A DNA stretch of 47,316 nucleotides from Candidatus Hydrogenedentota bacterium (GTDB taxonomy: Bacteria > Hydrogenedentota > Hydrogenedentia > Hydrogenedentales > SLHB01). The DNA lies in assembly GCA_029552745.1 (NCBI GenBank), contig JAKPDK010000118.1:1-47316 (forward strand). The letters are read 5' to 3'. The notes under the pieces were generated by a model, which worked only from the letters and a program-made list of their open reading frames with translations, made no database searches and was not told the origin of the DNA. A program made the translations under genes and the position numbers. This document shows, piece after piece, positions 17,948 through 25,405 of the stretch (positions within the stretch are counted from its first letter, which is position 1; every line of letters begins with the position of its first letter).

Positions 17948-18904
17948 ATGGCAACGAATCTGATTACCACGCTCAAAGGCTCTTTGTTAGAAAACTACTT
18001 CCCAACCGGCTGGGACTTGGAAGCGCTGGACCGAATCTGTTCCAGACCACCGGAAAGCATCACTCACCGTGAGAAATGGTGGAACAAACGATTTGAACCG
18101 ATCCCCTGTGAAACACTGGCCGATTTTGACATGATGCTGGGACATGAGATCGCTATAGAGATCTCTCGGGCGAAACATCAAAAAAAGCAAATTATTTTCA
18201 TCTTGCCGGTTGGTCCCATGGGCATGTATCGCTGGGCAGTGTATTTCTTGAAGGAATGGAACATTTCCTGTTCTCATGTCCACGGGTTCAACATGGACGA
18301 ATGGAGTGACGCGGCAGGCAATACGCTACCCCCCAAAGACCCCGGTGCCTTCCAAAATGCCATGGAGCAAGCGTTTTACGGTCCTTTGGGCAAACTTACC
18401 GTTCCGAAAGCCCAGCGACATTTCGCCACAAAAACCGCCTTACCGAAGTACGGGGAACAAATTCGAGCCTTGAAGAAAAAAGGAGCCAGATTGGTCACGG
18501 TATTCGGTATCGGCAGAGCGTGCCACATCGCATTTTGGGAACCTCATTTCGCAGCTGAGTTTCGCAGCCTCGCCGAATGGAAATCTCAAGAATACCGTCT
18601 GGGCGCCTTGCTTCACCCCATGACCATCGAGCAAAACGCGATAACCAGTTTCAAGAGCCGCACCACACTCGTTCCGACACGGGCCAACACCATAGGACCA
18701 GGCCTTTTCTTACAATCCGACCGAATTATCGGCGGCGCCGACGGGGCGTTGGGCAGAGGGATGATGTGGCAGGGCATGTCGCTTTGGGCAACGCTTCATC
18801 ACGCCCCCACCCCGTGGATCCCAAGCACGTTTATGCCGACATTGCCCGGGCGCTTGTTCTTCTTAAAAGAGTTGGCTGGACCCTTAGTAGCCGAGTGCAA
18901 TTGA
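17948..18904 (+). CDS. NagB-like (glucosamine-6-phosphate deaminase family) protein, catalytic Asp missing
   Basis: NagB/RpiA/CoA-transferase fold, 318 residues, somewhat longer than NagB (about 266). FNMDEW at 114-119 matches the NagB FNMDEY motif, which carries part of the active site, and [13 protein letters not shown] at 187-199 aligns with GIGxDGHIAFNEP. In that motif the Asp of the Asp-His-Glu triad is Ala (A191) and the next Gly is Cys (C192), while H193 and E198 remain. A changed reaction or substrate is therefore likely and I do not assign deaminase activity. ATG 17948 has GGGAGGA upstream. It follows pap by 124 bases in the same direction and ends at a strong terminator. Confidence 0.75.
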   Translation: MATNLITTLKGSLLENYFPTGWDLEALDRICSRPPESITHREKWWNKRFEPIPCETLADFDMMLGHEIAIEISRAKHQKKQIIFILPVGPMGMYRWAVYFLKEWNISCSHVHGFNMDEWSDAAGNTLPPKDPGAFQNAMEQAFYGPLGKLTVPKAQRHFATKTALPKYGEQIRALKKKGARLVTVFGIGRACHIAFWEPHFAAEFRSLAEWKSQEYRLGALLHPMTIEQNAITSFKSRTTLVPTRANTIGPGLFLQSDRIIGGADGALGRGMMWQGMSLWATLHHAPTPWIPSTFMPTLPGRLFFLKELAGPLVAECN

Positions 18905-18930
18905 CGGTGACGTCATTTGATTGACGATTG

Positions 18931-18961
18931 CCCCCGTTACACGACGGGGGTTTTCTTTTTT
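18931..18961 (+). terminator. Rho-independent terminator after the NagB-like gene
   Basis: CCCCCGT (18931-18937) and ACGGGGG (18944-18950) pair around TACACG, followed by a T-rich run that touches the stop codon of the opposing gene. Read on the minus strand it has no equal U run, so it mainly serves the plus strand. Confidence 0.92.
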
Positions 18962-19961
18962 ACGCATTGCCGTAAATCCTCTGTACCACAGCAAGCGCCC
19001 TTTCGTGAAGAATTCCGTTGGAAGCCAATATACCTACATTGTTGTTTAGGCGACGCCCCGCGGAAAAGTCTAGCGGCCGACCGTAAAGGTCCGTGATTCG
19101 CCCGCCGGCTTCTTCTACAACTAACGCCCCAGCTGCTTGATCCCAGATGCATTCGCGGTAATTCGGTTGTTGACGAGAAGGCAGCCGAAATAACAGTTCT
19201 GCATGACCCGATGCCAATACGACATATTTTGATTGACTGTCCATGCAGATGGGAGGCAAGGTCACATCCAACGCTCGCAGAAGTTCCTCGAATTTTTCCT
19301 CGTTCGTGTGGCTTGATTCTACGGAACGTAATACACGTGCTTCACGCTCAACAGAACAAGAGGAAACTCTGAGAGCTGATCTCGCGGAACTGTCACTAAG
19401 TGGACTGATCCAAGCCCCTGCACCGCGTACAGCAGCAGCGATAGCTCCCTCGCCCGAAACAGCATTTTTGCCATCTGCAGACAATTTGGGACATCCCAGA
19501 ACACCAAGTTGCACGTTCCCGTCTTCCACATATGCCAATGCGATGGCAAAATGGCCGCCTCTCAAGAATCCTTTTGTGCCATCGATTGGATCCAGAACCC
19601 AAAAGCCGCCTTTGGGTTCTCCACCCCCGCGGTCGAGCCAGGCACAAACGGTCTCCGGTGTAGCGTAAGCGGCATATCTTCCAACAAAACGAACCACTTT
19701 ACGCAACACCGCCTCGGACTCTGGCCGCCTCAAGATGGAAGAGTCCTCTTCTGCTACCAACGCGGATTTTGGGAAAGCCCGCTCCAATAAGCAGGAAATC
19801 AGCGCCTGAACAGCGAAGTCCGTCACGGTGACCGGCGACTTGTCCTCTTTGGACAACGAAGTGGAGACCAGTTCCGTCTGAATGTCGCGGGCTAGAAAAA
19901 CTGCTTGTCGCACGGTTTCGATGGCAAAAGGTACATAGGGGTGGTCAAGGTGAATTTGCAT
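18960..19961 (-). CDS. cysQ: 3'(2'),5'-bisphosphate nucleotidase (CysQ/Hal2 type)
   Basis: Inositol-monophosphatase superfamily enzyme, predicted to remove the 3' phosphate from PAP/PAPS-type nucleotides. The 333 residues show the Hal2-like start with KSPVTVTD, AEED (metal-binding glutamates), WVLDPIDGTKGFLRGGHFAIALA, and the C-terminal WDQAAGALVVEEAGG. The insert between the first acidic cluster and DPIDGT is as long as in eukaryotic and planctomycete Hal2 proteins. ATG 19961 follows GAGG; ATG 19973, four codons earlier, is equally possible. Small-molecule inositol phosphate substrates cannot be excluded. Confidence 0.88.
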   Translation of the reverse strand: MQIHLDHPYVPFAIETVRQAVFLARDIQTELVSTSLSKEDKSPVTVTDFAVQALISCLLERAFPKSALVAEEDSSILRRPESEAVLRKVVRFVGRYAAYATPETVCAWLDRGGGEPKGGFWVLDPIDGTKGFLRGGHFAIALAYVEDGNVQLGVLGCPKLSADGKNAVSGEGAIAAAVRGAGAWISPLSDSSARSALRVSSCSVEREARVLRSVESSHTNEEKFEELLRALDVTLPPICMDSQSKYVVLASGHAELLFRLPSRQQPNYRECIWDQAAGALVVEEAGGRITDLYGRPLDFSAGRRLNNNVGILASNGILHERALAVVQRIYGNA

Positions 19962-19991
19962 AAGCGACCTCATGTTTTCTTCGGTTCTGTC

Positions 19992-20020
19992 TTGCTTTTA
20001 GCGTGGCGGTATGGTAGCAT
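19992..20020 (+). promoter_or_regulatory. Candidate sigma-70 promoter for the structured leader
   Basis: TTGCTT at 19992-19997 is followed after exactly 17 bases by TAGCAT at 20015-20020. A transcript starting near 20027 would contain the inverted repeats described next. Confidence 0.45.
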
Positions 20021-20026
20021 GTAATA

Positions 20027-20190
20027 GAAGGAAGTTTCCTATGCGAAATTCGAAGCATAGCTTAAGCCTACTACTCCCACTCCTCCTCGCGGAGGATAGC
20101 AGGCCCGTTATGCCTCGAATTCCATAAGCAAGATAGCCTAAAGGTTTAGATAGAGGCGCCGCGGGCTTCGGCTCGCGGCGCTGTGTTTTT
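20027..20190 (+). ncRNA. Candidate structured leader RNA or small RNA with terminator-like hairpin
   Basis: Three palindromic arms can fold alternatively. CTATGC/GCATAG (20039-20044, 20055-20060) forms one hairpin and TTATG/CATAA (about 20108-20127) another. The same two arms are also complementary to each other (GAATTCG/CGAATTC plus GCATA/TATGC), closing over an inner GCCT/AGGC and a CCTCC-TCGC-GGAGG hairpin. The region ends in an 11-bp stem with a TTCG tetraloop (20156-20181) and a T run at 20186-20190. It fits an attenuator or small RNA, but matches no class I know. It fills most of the 350-base gap before the gene at 20323. Confidence 0.45.
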
Positions 20191-20219
20191 GATCGACTCG
20201 AGAAAGGAGGTGGTGTCGG

Positions 20220-20396
20220 ATGGACACGGGGCTTTTCAGACATATCGTGTCCGCTTGCTCGGCCTTTTGTCGAAATCTCAACGCAAGACGTGAAATGGGA
20301 TCTTTGACAAAGGAGAGCATCCATGGAGAAAAAAGTACGAGTATACGACACTACGATCTCACAGGTTGTCAAACATTTCGAAAGTCCCCTAAATGA
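20220..20396 (+). CDS. Possible leader ORF with a strong ribosome site
   Basis: ATG 20220 lies nine bases after AAAGGAGG (20203-20210), the best ribosome site in this gap, just past the terminator-like hairpin. The frame has 58 codons and runs 74 bases into the next gene in another frame. The peptide has no recognisable domain and includes three Cys. It may act in translational coupling, or the site may be chance. Weak evidence for a real protein. Confidence 0.2.
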   Translation: MDTGLFRHIVSACSAFCRNLNARREMGSLTKESIHGEKSTSIRHYDLTGCQTFRKSPK

Positions 20397-21231
20397 AAAG
20401 GCTTTTGCAGAAGCAATTTCCCTGCTTGCCACTGTCGGCATTGACACTGTAGAAGTCTTTGGGGCGCCAGATTGTCCAAAGCTGTCCACGTTTCGATGGG
20501 CGTATCCTTGTGAACTGGCTCTGCGTACACCATCGGTAGAAGATGCGATACGTGCCGTGGGTGAAACAGCCCGAACGGTCTCGCACGCAGTTATGACCGT
20601 GCAGTTTTCTGCTGATGAAAAATGTTGGAAACGCAGGTTCGGCATAGCGTCACGCGCGGATGCCATCCGCAGCATCAGGAGGAATCTAAGCTTAGCGCGA
20701 AACTACGTGGAAACCGTACAATTTAGCATCGCGAGCAGACAAGATTCCGATCCAATTTTCGTTCGTCAATGTTCGGAAACCGGATTAGAGGCGGGTGCTC
20801 GGCGTATTAGCCTCGTAGATGTGTCCGACGAGAACAGCGATGGAACGCATTTCCTCAATGTGCTGCAAGAAGTACGCCGGTTCTTAGGACAAGACGTTTT
20901 TATCGGGGTTGCTTCGCCGTCTGCGCACACGACAACACAAGCAATTCAATGCAACATTCACCAAATAGAATCGAATGTTTGGCGCCACAATGAACAAAGA
21001 ACGTCAGCAGAGTTGACGGAAGTCGTCAAACATCTTCCTGAAAAAAGTTGCGGACGAATACCGTTCGACATTGCCAAAATTCACTCATTGCAGACAGAGT
21101 TGCTTCGTGTTTTGTCTCCCTTCAACACTAAAATGATGCCATACGCGACTGGCACCGATGGGAACGAAAATGTCTTTCGGAGACTGTTCGCCCCATGTGC
21201 CTCTGAGCTGCACGAAATTCGCTTATTGTAG
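20323..21231 (+). CDS. LeuA/HMGL-like TIM-barrel protein lacking catalytic and metal residues
   Basis: Recognisable relative of 2-isopropylmalate/homocitrate synthases, but only 302 residues (the catalytic barrel, without the regulatory domain). The start VRVYDTTISQ aligns with the family IRIFDTTLRDG motif, so the catalytic Arg and metal Asp become Ser13 and Gln14. VQFSIASRQDSD and GLEAGARRISLVDVS follow the family pattern. The metal-binding HxHND is replaced by VASPS near 196-200. The glycine-rich GERAGN region is NEQRTSAELTEVV. Loss of all key residues suggests a non-catalytic role or another reaction. ATG 20323 has AGGAG seven bases upstream. A structured leader precedes it and a hairpin follows. 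A glycan-type aminotransferase lies downstream, giving no clear pathway. Confidence 0.7.
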   Translation: MEKKVRVYDTTISQVVKHFESPLNEKAFAEAISLLATVGIDTVEVFGAPDCPKLSTFRWAYPCELALRTPSVEDAIRAVGETARTVSHAVMTVQFSADEKCWKRRFGIASRADAIRSIRRNLSLARNYVETVQFSIASRQDSDPIFVRQCSETGLEAGARRISLVDVSDENSDGTHFLNVLQEVRRFLGQDVFIGVASPSAHTTTQAIQCNIHQIESNVWRHNEQRTSAELTEVVKHLPEKSCGRIPFDIAKIHSLQTELLRVLSPFNTKMMPYATGTDGNENVFRRLFAPCASELHEIRLL

Positions 21232-21247
21232 CCCTCTGACCTGTTAA

Positions 21248-21277
21248 TGGGGCGTACTGTTTCGTTGGTACGCCCCA
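21248..21277 (+). terminator. Probable terminator after the LeuA-like gene
   Basis: TGGGGCGTAC (21248-21257) and GTACGCCCCA (21268-21277) form a perfect 10-bp stem. Only a weak T-rich stretch (TGCTTTCGTT) follows, so termination strength is uncertain. Confidence 0.55.
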
Positions 21278-21290
21278 ATGCTTTCGTTAC

Positions 21291-21344
21291 CCAACACAAC
21301 CACACGTAAGCCCAAGGTTTGAATGTTACGTGGGGTTTTGTTAG
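21291..21344 (+). promoter_or_regulatory. Imperfect 19-bp inverted repeat upstream of the aminotransferase gene
   Basis: The arms 21291-21309 and 21326-21344 pair with three mismatches around a 16-base loop (core CACGTAA/TTACGTG). The right arm contains GGGGTTTTGTT. It may be a second terminator or part of the leader of the gene starting at 21388. Confidence 0.35.
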
Positions 21345-21387
21345 TCTTCCCGTGCATTGATTTTCTTACCTCTTGAGGAGTCTCCAT

Positions 21388-22500
21388 ATGTCCATTCCGC
21401 TTGTGGATTTACGCGCCCAGTATTGCGCGATAAAGAATGAAATTGATCAGGTTGTAGCCGAAATCTTTGAAGAGCAGCGCTTCATTGGGGGACATCACGT
21501 TACCAGTCTCGAACAAGAAATCGCGGCTTATGCAAATGTCAACTACGCCGTAGGTGTTGCATCAGGAACGGATGCACTTCTTCTCACCTTTCGAGCTGCG
21601 GGAATTGGACCCGGCGACGAGGTGATAACATCTCCTTTCACGTTCTTCGCGACAGCCGGTGCCATCGTAAATGTTGGTGCAAAACCGGTATTTGTTGATA
21701 TTGATCCCCGGACGTTTAACATCAATACCGACCTCTTGGAACAAGCCGTGACGCCCCGCACCCGTGCCATTGTTCCGGTCCACCTTTTTGGTCAATGCGC
21801 CGACATGGACGGTGTCTGGCAAGTGGCGCGAAAATACAACCTCATGGTGATCGAAGATGCTGCGCAGTCACTGGGCGCGGCTTTTCATGGACAATGCGCT
21901 GGAACGTTGGGCGACGCGGCGGCGGTCAGTTTTTTCCCGAGCAAAAACTTGGGCGGCGCCGGTGACGGGGGTATGGTGTTGACGAATGATGCAGACCTCG
22001 CTGAAAAAGTGCGCCTCTTGCGTAATCATGGTCAGGATACATCCTACAAACACGTATTCGTAGGAACGAACAGCCGTCTTGATGCCTTACAAGCCGGTGT
22101 ACTCCGCGTGAAACTGAAATATCTTCCGCAATGGACGGAACAAAGACGGAGTCACGCCGCCTATTATACGCAGCATTTCCAGCACATAGAACAAATAAAG
22201 TGCCCCGTAGAACAAGAGAGGACTTACCACGTGTATAACCAGTACACGATTCGAGTTCCTCGCCGGGATGACGCACTCGCACGGTTACGCCAACGGGAAA
22301 TCGGTTGCGCCGTCTATTATCCTATTCCTCTGCATCTACAGCCGTGTTTTCGAGAACTAGGGTATCGAAAAGGAGACTTCCCCGAAGCAGAAAAGGCAAG
22401 CCTCGAAGTATTATCCATCCCGGTCTATCCGGAGCTGCAACGACATCAACAAGACGAAATCATCGAAAACATCCAACAACATCTAACCGATGTAACCTGA
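21388..22500 (+). CDS. DegT/DnrJ/EryC1/StrS family sugar aminotransferase
   Basis: PLP-dependent aminotransferase acting on keto sugars bound to nucleotides, as in biosynthesis of surface amino sugars. The 370-residue protein has the start IPLVDLRAQY typical of the WbpE/FdtB type, ASGTDAL (phosphate-binding), DAAQSLGA with the PLP-contacting Asp157, and the Schiff-base Lys186 in FFPSKNLGGAGDGG. ATG 21388 follows GAGGAG; the TTG five codons upstream overlaps that site and is not used. The secreted barrel protein begins 31 bases downstream, so the two may be cotranscribed. The sugar substrate is not determined by sequence. Confidence 0.93.
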   Translation: MSIPLVDLRAQYCAIKNEIDQVVAEIFEEQRFIGGHHVTSLEQEIAAYANVNYAVGVASGTDALLLTFRAAGIGPGDEVITSPFTFFATAGAIVNVGAKPVFVDIDPRTFNINTDLLEQAVTPRTRAIVPVHLFGQCADMDGVWQVARKYNLMVIEDAAQSLGAAFHGQCAGTLGDAAAVSFFPSKNLGGAGDGGMVLTNDADLAEKVRLLRNHGQDTSYKHVFVGTNSRLDALQAGVLRVKLKYLPQWTEQRRSHAAYYTQHFQHIEQIKCPVEQERTYHVYNQYTIRVPRRDDALARLRQREIGCAVYYPIPLHLQPCFRELGYRKGDFPEAEKASLEVLSIPVYPELQRHQQDEIIENIQQHLTDVT

Positions 22501-22531
22501 AAACCATTTTAGAAGTGGGAGGGCATTACTG

Positions 22532-24397
22532 ATGAAACAAGGTGTTTGTGTTCTGATCCTTTTAGCGCTTGGTGGATGGGGCATACTGCCGTCAGGAGCG
22601 GACGAATTACCAACAGCGACGCCACGCACTGTCCGCCCCCCGGAAAACAACCAGAACATCGAAACAGGACTCTCCTATGGAACAGTTCCTGACTTACCGT
22701 TGCCCAAAACAATTTTGTTCTCTGCCAGTCCTGATGAGATCATCGCCGATGCGGAGGAATGGGCACGCCGCGGGGTCTCTGCCTTCTTCATGGACTATAT
22801 TGCACGGGAATGGTCGACGGACATCTGGGCATGCGACGGTAAGCCTTGGACGATAGGCGAATCAGACGAGTTTTTCCAAAAAGCCAAAAAAGCGAACGAA
22901 ATCTGCAAACGAATCGGCTCCGAAACTTTTCTTAAGATCGCTTTCGACAACTATTTCGAATGGTTCAACGACATCGCATGGCAACATATCAATCACAACT
23001 TTCGTCAGTTCGCCATTTTTGCCCGTGAGACAGGCTGCACAGGAATCGCCTTGGATATTGAATACTGCGGTCAGCAGTATAAATTTGACTGGCAAGGTTA
23101 TGACTATAAGGGGTACACACGTGCTGACCTCGTGAAAAAAGTTCAGGAAAGAATGACCGAGGTCATGCGAATCCTGTACGACGAATTTCCGGATATGGTA
23201 TTCCTTACGTTTCCGGAACAATCCCTCACCCTGGGCATGGTGATTCATTCCGCGTGGCTGGAAGAAGCGGCACGGAGAAACGCCCCGGGCGGTTTCCACT
23301 ATTGCACGGAGGGTACCTATCGCCGTCCCAACATCCGATATATGTTTGCACATGCATGGACGATAAACAATCTGTTCGAACATGTTTTAAGCAAACGCGC
23401 CCTCGCCTATTGGAGAAAACACGGTAGCATTGCCGCAGGAGTCTGGCCCTTCGGGTTTGACTATCAAAATGTGATGGACCCCGGAATGTCATTGGAGCAA
23501 TTCCAACAAGCCTACGCGGCATCACTCATGATGAGCGCTCGCTATAATTGGATCTACAGCCACAACTCTAGGGAACTCCTGATCGGCAGAGCTATCCCAA
23601 ACTATAAAGGAACTGCGGACATTCCCGCCTACTTACGAGTTATCTCCGACCGTCAGGTCGTCACAGATCCGAAGTATGTAGCTATAGCGAAACAGTTGCG
23701 TACCAACTACATAGATGACTTGCGGAACGAACTTGGTTTAGCCCCAATCCCCCAAGTTGCGGCGCCAATGGACTATATTCGATTGGAAGCACTTCCCGCT
23801 GGTACGGCTATTCAAAACCCGAGTTTGCTCAATGGTCTTTGGTCGTTGGGTATTCGCGCGTATAAAGGCGAGACAACTGACCTTCGTCCTCTCCTGCGCA
23901 CTCAAACCGACTGGATGGTGATAGGACCTTTCCCAAGCGATCCTGATTGGGGTGGACACGCCGCAGTATACCCGCCGGAAAAACAGATAAATCTTCAGGA
24001 TACCTATGAGGGCGTCAATGGTCCCGTGAGATGGAAAGAATATAGACGTCCTGCCCCGTTCGTTTCCGTCAATCTCAAGGACGCATTTTCCACCTCTGAC
24101 ATGGTCACAGCGTATGCATTGTGTTTTGTCCGTGCGGATCGCCCCACAAAAGGACAAATTAGAATCTCCACCAACGATATGGGGAAAGCGTGGCTCGGCG
24201 GTAAATTGATTTATGATTATCCTTATGAAGGAAACGCCTACTTAGACCGCGACGTCATTGACGTGATTTTCCCTGCAGAGCCCACTCCGTTGCTTGTTAA
24301 AGTTACCAACGGACTCGCAAATTGGGCGTTTATCTGTAGGTTTACGGACGAAAAGGGATCGCCCTTGGAAGAACTACACGTCAGTCTGAGTCCCTGA
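22532..24397 (+). CDS. Secreted putative glycoside hydrolase (TIM barrel plus sugar-binding-like domain)
   Basis: A 621-residue exported protein with a signal peptide at about 1-23. The N-terminal two thirds looks like a TIM-barrel glycosidase: GVSAFFMDYI near 80-89, FLKIAFDNYFEWFND, GIALDIEYCG near 170-179 (acidic residues possibly catalytic) and MVFLTFPEQS. The last ~170 residues begin DWMVIGPFPSDPDWGG and contain KGQIRISTNDMGKAWLGGKLIYD, a galactose-binding/PA14-like beta-sandwich pattern often found after such barrels. I cannot place it in a numbered GH family. ATG 22532 follows GGGAGGG. It ends 12 bases from the convergent lipase-like gene. Confidence 0.65.
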   Translation: MKQGVCVLILLALGGWGILPSGADELPTATPRTVRPPENNQNIETGLSYGTVPDLPLPKTILFSASPDEIIADAEEWARRGVSAFFMDYIAREWSTDIWACDGKPWTIGESDEFFQKAKKANEICKRIGSETFLKIAFDNYFEWFNDIAWQHINHNFRQFAIFARETGCTGIALDIEYCGQQYKFDWQGYDYKGYTRADLVKKVQERMTEVMRILYDEFPDMVFLTFPEQSLTLGMVIHSAWLEEAARRNAPGGFHYCTEGTYRRPNIRYMFAHAWTINNLFEHVLSKRALAYWRKHGSIAAGVWPFGFDYQNVMDPGMSLEQFQQAYAASLMMSARYNWIYSHNSRELLIGRAIPNYKGTADIPAYLRVISDRQVVTDPKYVAIAKQLRTNYIDDLRNELGLAPIPQVAAPMDYIRLEALPAGTAIQNPSLLNGLWSLGIRAYKGETTDLRPLLRTQTDWMVIGPFPSDPDWGGHAAVYPPEKQINLQDTYEGVNGPVRWKEYRRPAPFVSVNLKDAFSTSDMVTAYALCFVRADRPTKGQIRISTNDMGKAWLGGKLIYDYPYEGNAYLDRDVIDVIFPAEPTPLLVKVTNGLANWAFICRFTDEKGSPLEELHVSLSP

Positions 24398-24409
24398 GGG
24401 AACTTTGTC

Positions 24410-25369
24410 CTACTGAAGTCGGCAGCGGAAATGGGCAAGGTTGGCAGCCTCGTCCGCTGCCGCTTGCGCCCCACTGTAGTAGTCCGCGAATTCTTCCCTA
24501 CCCTTGAGGTACACGTTGAACCAAGAAACCATGTATTTGGTGGCGAGATCGCGAACCACTTGGCCATCGGCCGGTCCCTGCGGACAAGCCACATTTCCCA
24601 GATAATAGATGCCAATAGGCGTATCCATAAAATCCATGTGGTCAGCGCCTTCTAAAGTCACGAGCACCGTAGGAGAAGGCGTGTAATCATACAAAAGATC
24701 TCGGGCGCCGGGCGCGCGACTACACCATCCCGCCGCGGATGCCGCTATATACATAAACGCGACGTTTGTGAACGGTAGCTCATCAATAACATCAAAATCT
24801 CCACCGTTATAGGTTACGTCCAGACTCACGACAGCGCGAACACGCGGATCGGCAAGACCCGCACAGATGGATACCGTTGCACCCAAAGAATGTCCTGTAA
24901 GACCTACATTCGTCGCATCCACCTTGCGGAAAAGAGGCGAATTGCTATCGTCGTTTTGTTCAGCGAGCCAATCGATCAAACCCTGCACTTGCGCCACGTG
25001 CGTGTCCAGCAACGCATCGCCAAACCCCGCAAAACCGAGGCTCGGATACGTGCGGATCACCGCCACGTAACCCCATTGAGCGAGTTGACGGGCAAACCCT
25101 TCATACGAGGCACGGGGCTGGATAAACCCTGCGCTGAAAATCACTACAGGACAATGTTCGAGGGGGGGATCCGTGTCGGGATAAAAGACAGTTATCGGCT
25201 GGTCTTCAGCAACATGGGTATGAAAACCTGCTACAGGATACGGCCCTGGAAATCCCAGGGTGTACTTGCCGTAACAACCCAAGTAGGTTACTGCCAAGTA
25301 CAATAGGACAAGAACAACTTTTGTAAGAGGAATGCTTTGTTTCCTCATGCTTTCAAAAAAATATCCCAT
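24410..25369 (-). CDS. Membrane-anchored or exported alpha/beta hydrolase (paralogue 1)
   Basis: A 319-residue hydrolase of the chlorophyllase/PAF-acetylhydrolase-like type. An N-terminal hydrophobic segment (about 17-32) may be a signal anchor; the TYLGC sequence is a poor lipobox. Catalytic triad candidates are S161 in GHSLG, D184 in SLDVTY and H244 in GADHMDF. The aromatic-rich YPSLGF and the late VSWFNVYLKG match the neighbour downstream on the same strand, a clear paralogue. ATG 25369 has GGGAAG five bases upstream; ATG at codon 8 is possible. Likely substrates are esters, not specified by sequence. Confidence 0.75.
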   Translation of the reverse strand: MGYFFESMRKQSIPLTKVVLVLLYLAVTYLGCYGKYTLGFPGPYPVAGFHTHVAEDQPITVFYPDTDPPLEHCPVVIFSAGFIQPRASYEGFARQLAQWGYVAVIRTYPSLGFAGFGDALLDTHVAQVQGLIDWLAEQNDDSNSPLFRKVDATNVGLTGHSLGATVSICAGLADPRVRAVVSLDVTYNGGDFDVIDELPFTNVAFMYIAASAAGWCSRAPGARDLLYDYTPSPTVLVTLEGADHMDFMDTPIGIYYLGNVACPQGPADGQVVRDLATKYMVSWFNVYLKGREEFADYYSGAQAAADEAANLAHFRCRLQ

Positions 25370-25405
25370 AGCAACTTCCCGGAAATCATCCCTTAACGTA
25401 ACTCA

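Noticed and set aside
20027-20190. 6S RNA, SRP RNA or T-box leader
   Set aside because: The SRP GGAA tetraloop and its flanks, the T-box TGGNACCGCG and a 6S-length closing stem are all absent.
19998-20675. 225-codon minus-strand frame
   Set aside because: Antisense to the LeuA-like gene and its leader, with no domain and no ribosome site.
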